A DNA stretch of 64,000 bases, taken from Halomonas sp. LBP4 (GTDB lineage Bacteria > Pseudomonadota > Gammaproteobacteria > Pseudomonadales > Halomonadaceae). Position 1 is the first letter of the stretch. Each line of letters starts with the position of its first letter. A program made the translations under genes and the position numbers. Location of the stretch: NCBI RefSeq assembly GCF_003202205.1, contig NZ_PDOG01000004.1, forward strand, positions 70,310-134,309, read 5' to 3'. Of the stretch, positions 59,202-64,000 are shown in pieces. The notes under the pieces were generated by a model. The model had not been told where the DNA came from. It was given only the letters and a program-made list of their open reading frames with translations, and searched no databases.

Positions 59202-59501
59202 ATGGCGACACTGCGCGTACTCTTGCATGCTCCCACTCCGCAAGCCCTGGGCCGTGCCCGGCGCAACGCCCGTAACCTGCTCGATGCCCGGCCCGCGGCC
59301 GAGGTGCTGATCATTGCCAATGGCGGCGCCGTGGCCGCCGCCCTGGCACAGTCCGACGATACCGACCCCCACCTGCGCCTGTGCCGCAACTCCCTCAAGG
59401 CTCAGGGACTCGACAACGCCGCCGGCATCGGGGAGATCGACGCCGCCGTGGTCACCCTGGCCGAGCGCCAGGCCGAGGGCTGGGCCTATATCCGCGCCTG
59501 A
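59202..59501 (+). CDS. DsrE family protein
   Basis: 99 residues of the DsrE/YchN fold: LRVLLHAPTPQALGRARRNA, AEVLIIANGGAVAAAL, LRLCRNSLKAQGLD. The single Cys in LRLCRNSL sits where DsrE-like proteins carry the sulfur-relay Cys. Its place right after the ABC genes suggests the transported solute contains sulfur, or that the protein handles sulfur released from it. GAGGAG precedes the ATG. Confidence 0.85.
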   Translation: MATLRVLLHAPTPQALGRARRNARNLLDARPAAEVLIIANGGAVAAALAQSDDTDPHLRLCRNSLKAQGLDNAAGIGEIDAAVVTLAERQAEGWAYIRA

Positions 59502-59672
59502 ACCGGCGAGCCGTGGATTTATCCGCCCCCTTAAGCGGGCGTTAAGTTGCCGGGACCAGAGTATCGGGGAAACGTCATGGAGACGCCCCGACACCCTGCC
59601 TTCCCCCCGCCGTGCCGGTGACCACCGGGGGCCCCGTGCCCGCCGCCGCTGGCCTGGCGGGAGCGCGCCACA

Positions 59673-59870
59673 TCACTCCCGCCCCGGCGCGTCCCTGCTG
59701 GCCAGGTCGGGACGGGATGCGTACTCCACGCCGTGGTCGCGCAGGTAGTCGCGGATCAGCTGTCGCACCACCTGGGACGGGGTCAGGTCCTGGGCCGCAC
59801 ACAGCTGCTCGAAGGCTCGCTTCTTGTGCGGGTCGATCAACAGGGTCAGGCGTGCTGTCTTCTTCTCCAT
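59673..59870 (-). CDS. Ribbon-helix-helix (CopG-like) DNA-binding protein
   Basis: 65 residues. The N-terminal strand TARLTLLIDPHKKRAFEQLC and two helices (LTPSQVVRQLIRDYLRDH) form a complete ribbon-helix-helix. The C-terminal tail is short and polar. There is no toxin gene beside it. The region upstream of its start has two copies of ATGTTAATGTC, a likely operator. Confidence 0.8.
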   Translation of the reverse strand: MEKKTARLTLLIDPHKKRAFEQLCAAQDLTPSQVVRQLIRDYLRDHGVEYASRPDLASRDAPGRE

Positions 59871-59898
59871 GGCGATTCTCCGGCAGTATTACCATCAA

Positions 59899-59972
59899 AT
59901 GTTAATGTCCGCTGCCCGCCGGGGCAATGCCGGGGGCGTATTTGTCGACAATACTAACGACATGTTAATGTC
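59899..59972. promoter_or_regulatory. Repeated operator-like motif upstream of the ribbon-helix-helix gene
   Basis: ATGTTAATGTC occurs at 59899-59909 and again at 59962-59972. The second copy is extended to GACATGTTAATGTC, with inverted arms GACAT/ATGTC. The interval between the divergent RHH and SulP genes is AT-rich and probably holds both promoters. Confidence 0.45.
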
Positions 59973-60062
59973 ATTCACATAAGCAACCGGATCGATCCCC
60001 GCTGGATATGTGGCCACCGGCCCATCCACGGTGCGGGTGACCACCCAGGGAGGACCCCGTGA

Positions 60063-61817
60063 ATGGCACGCCACCGACCGTCCCCACCCCTTCCCGGCAT
60101 CGCCACCGGCCTGCGCGCGGCCTGGCGAGACGGCTACGGCCTGGACGACCTGCGCCACGACATCCTGGCCGGCGTGACCATCGGCACCGTGGCCGTGCCG
60201 CTCTCCATGGCCCTGGCGATCGCCACCGGCGTGCCTCCCCAGCACGGGCTCTACACGGCGATCGTCGCCGGCGCGATCATCGCGCTGACCGGCGGTTCAC
60301 GCTTCAATGTCTCGGGTCCGACGGCGGCCTTCGTCGTCATCCTCTTCCCCATCGTCCAGCAGTACGGCCTGGGCGGCCTGCTGATCGCCTCGATGATGGC
60401 CGGGGTGATCCTGGTGGTCCTCGGCATCACCGGCATGGGGCGCCTCATCCAGTACGTGCCCTATCCGGTGGTGCTCGGCTTCACGGCGGGGATCGCGGTG
60501 GTGATCGCCGTGCTGCAGCTGCCCGACTTCCTGGGGCTGGAGGTCGGGCAGCTGGGTGAGCACTTCGTCGAGAATCTGGGACGGATCGCCGTCTCGCTGC
60601 CCGGCCTGGCTCCGCTCGAGCTGGGGATCGGGGCCTTCACCCTGGGCGTCCTGCTGCTCTGGCCGCGCCTGCATGTGCCGATTCCGGCACCCCTGATCGG
60701 GCTGGTGGTCGGTGCGGTGGTGGCCTATGCGGTCAACCACGGGATAGGCGACCCGAGCACGGGGAACATGGTGGAGACCATCGCCTCGCGCTTCACCTGG
60801 GAGGTACAGGGCGAGACAGGCAGTGGCATCCCCCCGATCGCGCCGAGTTTCGTGGCCCCCTGGCGGCTGCCCGGCGCAGATGGTGAGCCACTGGTGCTGG
60901 ATTTCGACCTGATTCGCGCCCTGCTGGGTCCCGCCTTCGCCATCGCCATGCTGGGGGCGATCGAGTCGTTGCTGTGCGCGATGGTGTCCGACGGACTGAC
61001 CCGGACCCGGCATGACCCCAACGCCGAACTGATCGGCCAGGGGCTGGGCAACATCGTCGCGCCGCTGTTCGGCGGCATCACCGCCACGGCCGCCATCGCC
61101 CGGACCGCCACCAACATCCGCAGCGGCGCCCGTTCGCCGATCGCGGCGGTGGTGCATGCGCTGGTGGTGCTGCTGGCGGTGGTCGCCCTGGCGGGCCTGC
61201 TGGGGCTGGTGCCGATGGCCGCGCTGGCGGCACTGCTGTTCATCGTCGCCTGGAACATGAGCGAGGCCCGGCACTTCCTCCACACCCTGCGCTCGGCCCC
61301 GCCGGGTGACGTGGCCATCCTGTTGACCTGCTTCACCCTGACCGTGCTCTTCGACATGGTGCTGGCGGTGGCCGTGGGCATCGGGCTGGCCGCCGCCCTG
61401 TTCATCCGGCGCATGTCGCTGCTGACCCAGACCCTGCGCGTCGATACCGGGTCCCATGCCCCCATCGACGAGCTGCCCGGCGAGGTCGCCCTCTACGACA
61501 TCAACGGCCCGCTGTTCTTCGGCGCCGCCGAGAAGGCGCTCTCCTCGCTGCACCTGGTGGACCCGAAAGTGCGGATCGTCATCCTCGACATGCATGACGT
61601 GCCGAGCATGGATGGCACCGCCATCGTGGCCCTCAAGGCCCTGATCGACGAGATGCACCGCGAGGGGGTCGCACTGGTGCTGGTCGGCCTGCCGGCGCGG
61701 ATCCTCGTCAAGCTGCGCCGTGCAGGCATCCGCCGGACGGCCGGCCGGCTGACCTACTGCCGAGAGCTGGCCCACGCCCGGAAGGTGGCCCTGCGCTGGC
61801 TCGCCCGCACCGCCTGA
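60063..61817 (+). CDS. SulP family anion permease with STAS domain
   Basis: 584 residues. About 11-12 membrane helices, starting DDLRHDILAGVTIGTVAVPLSMALA and RFNVSGPTAAFVVILF, with the signature GIVAPLFGGITATAAIARTATN. The C-terminal STAS domain runs from about 440 (VALYDINGPLFFGAAEKAL, ILDMHDVPSMDGTAIVAL). SulP proteins carry sulfate, bicarbonate or dicarboxylates, often with sodium. The preceding sulfur-type ABC set and DsrE gene hint at sulfate, without proof. Confidence 0.93.
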   Translation: MARHRPSPPLPGIATGLRAAWRDGYGLDDLRHDILAGVTIGTVAVPLSMALAIATGVPPQHGLYTAIVAGAIIALTGGSRFNVSGPTAAFVVILFPIVQQYGLGGLLIASMMAGVILVVLGITGMGRLIQYVPYPVVLGFTAGIAVVIAVLQLPDFLGLEVGQLGEHFVENLGRIAVSLPGLAPLELGIGAFTLGVLLLWPRLHVPIPAPLIGLVVGAVVAYAVNHGIGDPSTGNMVETIASRFTWEVQGETGSGIPPIAPSFVAPWRLPGADGEPLVLDFDLIRALLGPAFAIAMLGAIESLLCAMVSDGLTRTRHDPNAELIGQGLGNIVAPLFGGITATAAIARTATNIRSGARSPIAAVVHALVVLLAVVALAGLLGLVPMAALAALLFIVAWNMSEARHFLHTLRSAPPGDVAILLTCFTLTVLFDMVLAVAVGIGLAAALFIRRMSLLTQTLRVDTGSHAPIDELPGEVALYDINGPLFFGAAEKALSSLHLVDPKVRIVILDMHDVPSMDGTAIVALKALIDEMHREGVALVLVGLPARILVKLRRAGIRRTAGRLTYCRELAHARKVALRWLARTA

Positions 61818-61943
61818 AGGGCGGCGCCGCCGCTGACATGCAACGGTCATCCCGCCTTAAGCGATTCTTAAGACGGCGCCTCTAGACATGATGGGTTGAC
61901 CTGCCTTTACAGCCAGGAAGCGGGCAGGGATAGTGGTGGCCTG

Positions 61944-62024
61944 ACGACAGGGGCGCCGCGGCGATACCGCCACGGCTGAGACGCACCCTCGGAACCTGAC
62001 CCGGATAATGCCGGCGTAGGGAGT
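61944..62024 (+). promoter_or_regulatory. TPP riboswitch (THI element)
   Basis: The conserved core is present in order: ACAGGGGCGCC, GGCTGAGA (61974-61981), ACCCTCGGAACCTGA, CCGGATAATGCCGGCGTAGG and GGGA. These are the pyrimidine- and pyrophosphate-sensing parts of the TPP aptamer. It ends about 46 bases before thiE. Probably controls translation, since no terminator follows. Confidence 0.96.
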
Positions 62025-62070
62025 CGTGCAGCTCCCGCCAGCCTGCACGTCCCGCGCCCGGGAGGACAGC

Positions 62071-62688
62071 ATGCCAATCGACCTTTCCCTCTACCTGGTC
62101 ACCGACCCCGGCCTCTGCGCCGACCGCGGGCTGGTGGACACGGTGGTCGCCGCCGTGCGCGGCGGCGTGACCCTGGTGCAGCTGCGCGACAAGCACGCCT
62201 CCGATGCCGAGCTGATCGACCAGGCCCGCCGCCTCAAGGCCGCACTCGCCGGCAGCGGCGTGCCACTGATCATCAACGACCGCCCCGAGGTGGCCCTGGC
62301 CGCCGGGGCCGACGGCCTGCACCTGGGCCAGGACGACGGCGACGTGGCCGCCGCCCGTGCCGCCCTGGGCGAGCGGGCGATCCTCGGGCTCTCGGTGCAG
62401 ACCCACGCGCAGCTCGCTCGCCTCGATCCGGGCCCGCTGGACTACCTGGGCCTGGGCCCGGTGTTCGCCACCCCCACCAAGCACGACCACGCGCGCCCGC
62501 TGGGCTTCGACGGCCTGGCCGCGCTGGTCGCCGCCAGCCCCCTGCCCACGGTGGCCATCGGCGGCCTCAAGGCCGAGCATGCCGCAGCGGTGCGCTCGGC
62601 GGGGGCCGACGGTCTGGCGGTGATCTCGGCGATCTGCGGCCAACCCGACCCGGAGGCCGCGGCCCGGGCCTTCTTCACCCGGCACTGA
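62071..62688 (+). CDS. thiE: Thiamine phosphate synthase
   Basis: 205 residues, TIM barrel joining HMP-PP and thiazole phosphate to thiamine phosphate. Key stretches: LYLVTDPGLCADR, VTLVQLRDKHAS, PLIINDRPEVALAAGADGLHLGQDD, YLGLGPVFATPTKHDH and VAIGGLKAEHAAAV. GGGAGGAC precedes the ATG, and a TPP riboswitch lies just upstream. It stands alone, without thiC or thiD beside it. Confidence 0.96.
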   Translation: MPIDLSLYLVTDPGLCADRGLVDTVVAAVRGGVTLVQLRDKHASDAELIDQARRLKAALAGSGVPLIINDRPEVALAAGADGLHLGQDDGDVAAARAALGERAILGLSVQTHAQLARLDPGPLDYLGLGPVFATPTKHDHARPLGFDGLAALVAASPLPTVAIGGLKAEHAAAVRSAGADGLAVISAICGQPDPEAAARAFFTRH

Positions 62689-62694
62689 TGGCAC

Positions 62695-63570
62695 TCAAGA
62701 GGTGGGGCGGCGCTTCAGGGTCGTGCGGCGGTCGTGGTAGGCGATCGCCAGGCCGCTGCCGATGATCAGCAGACTGCCGACGAAGACCCAGAGGTCGGGC
62801 ATCTCGCCCCAGAACCACCAGCCCAGCAGCACCGCCCAGAGCATGGCGGTGTAGTCGAAGGGGGCCGCGATGGCCGCCGGCGCGAAACGAAACGCCAGGG
62901 TGATGCACGCCGTCGCCCCGATACCGACGATCCCCGAGCCGAGAAACCCCAGCCAGTGCCAGGGATGCGGCGTCTGCCACACCCAGGGCAGGGTGACCGT
63001 GGTCACCATCAGCGGCACCAGGGTGATGTAGAAGACCATGGCCCAGAGATGCTCGCGGCCCCCGTAGCGCCGCGAGGTGATCATCAGCAACGCATAGAAG
63101 ACCGCCGCGGCCACCATGACCAGCGCGCCGGAGTGGAAACCCTCGCCGCCCGGCCGCACCACCACCAGCACCCCGGCAAAGCCCAGCAACGAGGCCGCCA
63201 GCACCTGGCGGTCGACCCTTTCGCCGAGCAGCGGCACCGACAGCAGCGTGACGAACAGCGGCGCGGCGAAGGCGATGGCCGTGGCCTTGGCCAGCGGCAG
63301 CAGGGTCAGGCCGAGCACGAAGAAGACCATGGTGCCGGTGTAGATCAGCCCGCGGGCCAGGTGTGCGCCGGGCCGGCGGGTGCGCAGCTTGCGCAGGCCG
63401 CCGCCGAAATGCGCCAGCAGCGCGATCAGCGGCAGCGATACCAGGGTACGGAAGAAGATGATCTGCAGCGGCGAATGCACCTCGCCCAGCCACTTGGCGA
63501 TGGCGTCGCCGAGTGCCAGGCAGAAGACGCCCGCACACATGAACAGGATGCCCTTCAACGACGATGACAT
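62695..63570 (-). CDS. EamA/DMT family transporter
   Basis: 291 residues with 10 predicted membrane helices in two EamA repeats (about 5-135 and 150-285): GVFCLALGDAIAKWLGE, FFRTLVSLPLIALLAHFGG, AIAFAAPLFVTLLSVPLLGERV. Such proteins export amino acids or other metabolites. GGAGG precedes the ATG. A minus-strand terminator-like hairpin and a short open frame lie between it and any promoter, a possible attenuator. Convergent with thiE. Confidence 0.92.
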   Translation of the reverse strand: MSSSLKGILFMCAGVFCLALGDAIAKWLGEVHSPLQIIFFRTLVSLPLIALLAHFGGGLRKLRTRRPGAHLARGLIYTGTMVFFVLGLTLLPLAKATAIAFAAPLFVTLLSVPLLGERVDRQVLAASLLGFAGVLVVVRPGGEGFHSGALVMVAAAVFYALLMITSRRYGGREHLWAMVFYITLVPLMVTTVTLPWVWQTPHPWHWLGFLGSGIVGIGATACITLAFRFAPAAIAAPFDYTAMLWAVLLGWWFWGEMPDLWVFVGSLLIIGSGLAIAYHDRRTTLKRRPTS

Positions 63571-63606
63571 GGAGCCCTCCCCGCCCCCCCCGGCTAGCCG
63601 GCGCCC

Positions 63607-63642
63607 AAAAAACCACCCCGCCGGTCCAGGAGGCCGACGGGG
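63607..63642 (-). terminator. Terminator hairpin upstream of the EamA gene (possible attenuator)
   Basis: On the minus strand arms CCCCGTCGG and CCGGCGGGG (one G-T pair) enclose a 9-base loop, then TGG and six Ts. It lies 37-72 bases before the EamA start, so it would end transcripts before the gene. Confidence 0.7.
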
Positions 63643-63660
63643 CGTGATCGTGACGACAGG

Positions 63661-63714
63661 CTAGGAGGTTAGCAGACAAACGGCAACCGCCGGGTCGCCG
63701 ATTGCCACGCGCAT
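63661..63714 (-). CDS. Possible leader peptide of the EamA gene
   Basis: A 17-residue frame (MRVAIGDPAVAVCLLTS) on the minus strand ends 18 bases before the terminator hairpin. It is rich in Val and Ala with two Leu in a row. No clear ribosome site is seen. It might couple amino acid supply to the hairpin, but no run of one control codon is present. Confidence 0.25.
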   Translation of the reverse strand: MRVAIGDPAVAVCLLTS

Positions 63715-63814
63715 GACGGTGCTGGCCGACGTCAGGCCTTGCACCCGCCGCCGCGAGACACGGATGCGACCTCCAACGCGCTCACCCCCAGGGGCATTGT
63801 CCCAAACACGAATT

Positions 63815-63832
63815 GTTATGTTATATAGTAAC
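63815..63832. promoter_or_regulatory. Third Zur-like box
   Basis: GTTATGTTATATAGTAAC shares GTTATGTTATA with the box at the zinc operon and has a partly palindromic right half (AGTAAC). It lies 29 bp before an ATG whose frame is open to the window end. Confidence 0.55.
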
Positions 63833-63861
63833 CTTTATTATTCGTGGAAGAGAGACTCGCC

Positions 63862-64000
63862 ATGGCCGCCTGGACTGGCACGGCCGAGGCCCCGGCGGAC
63901 GCGCCTGCTGCTGGCCCTGGACCCCGGCTGACCCACCCCGGATGCCTCGCCCCGGATCAGGCGGCCGAACCGACGCCACCGACACCGCTTTCAACGACAT
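63862..64000 (+). CDS. Possible gene start after the third Zur box (runs off the window)
   Basis: A frame open for 46 codons to the window edge, beginning AAWTGTAEAPADAPAAG. AGAGAG lies upstream as a weak ribosome site. The composition is Ala/Pro-rich and not convincing. Another frame here ends early with RRTRLLLALDPG. Whether a zinc-controlled gene starts here needs the sequence beyond the window. Confidence 0.2.
   Translation, partial: MAAWTGTAEAPADAPAAGPGPRLTHPGCLAPDQAAEPTPPTPLSTT

Noticed and set aside
59673..59870. The ribbon-helix-helix gene as an antitoxin
   Set aside because: No toxin-sized frame of a known family lies beside it; neighbours are a DsrE gene and a SulP permease.

Overview
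The window is GC-rich, densely coding chromosomal DNA from a gammaproteobacterium. Gene content and protein style suggest the Halomonadaceae (Halomonas or a close relative): an ntrBC-glnA block, tdh-kbl, typA, a complete liv-type ABC transporter, a small CxxC metallothionein-like protein and many acidic proteins. This assignment is inferred from gene content, not from a marker gene such as rRNA. No rRNA or tRNA genes and no intact insertion sequence were seen.

Layout. 1-5.4 kb: nitrogen control (glnG/ntrC, cut by the window edge; glnL/ntrB; a DUF4124 protein; glnA) on the minus strand, with three NtrC sites and a sigma-54 promoter. 5.6-11.7 kb: a glycosyltransferase-like fragment, an XRE-cupin regulator divergent from tdh-kbl, and typA/bipA. 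11.9-22.8 kb: a sodium-dependent transporter, livGFHM with a convergent binding protein, a dienelactone hydrolase, a C45-type acyltransferase, a small gene beside a Fur-like palindrome, DUF4202 and a CmcJ/NvfI-type oxygenase.

23.0-36.4 kb: a complete type I-E CRISPR-Cas locus. A 37-repeat, 36-spacer array lies next to cas2-cas1-cas6e-cas5e-cas7e-cse2-cas8e (one overlapping operon, minus strand), with cas3 further out and a WYL regulator divergent from cas3. The distal array end carries an orphan repeat and two copies of a hairpin element. Between cas8e and cas3, on the opposite strand, is the main discovery: a promoter followed by a degenerate repeat, a 21-nt pseudo-spacer and a second degenerate repeat. 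The first 11 nt of the pseudo-spacer match, next to an AAG PAM, the DNA just upstream of the cas8e start codon. This is the architecture of a Cas-regulating guide RNA (CreR type) by which Cascade would repress its own operon. A DUF29 gene follows it.

36.5-43.9 kb: SOS genes (SRAP/YedK, umuDC with a LexA box, and a broken second SRAP copy), a small membrane protein, a HIRAN-domain protein, an aldo/keto reductase, a metallothionein-like protein, a RutE-like reductase and a secreted protein. 43.9-48.0 kb: a Zur-controlled zinc uptake region with an extra permease gene, a small membrane protein and znuC-znuB-znuA-like genes. 48.0-53.2 kb: a LolD/FtsX-type exporter with an AttH-like lipoprotein and a TVP38 protein. 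53.2-56.4 kb: LysR, DoxX, a DODA dioxygenase, a small hypothetical protein and an NlpC/P60 lipoprotein. 56.6-64 kb: an SsuABC/NMT1-type ABC transporter with a DsrE protein, a ribbon-helix-helix protein, a SulP permease, a TPP riboswitch with thiE, and an EamA transporter behind a possible attenuator. A third Zur-like box lies close to the window end.
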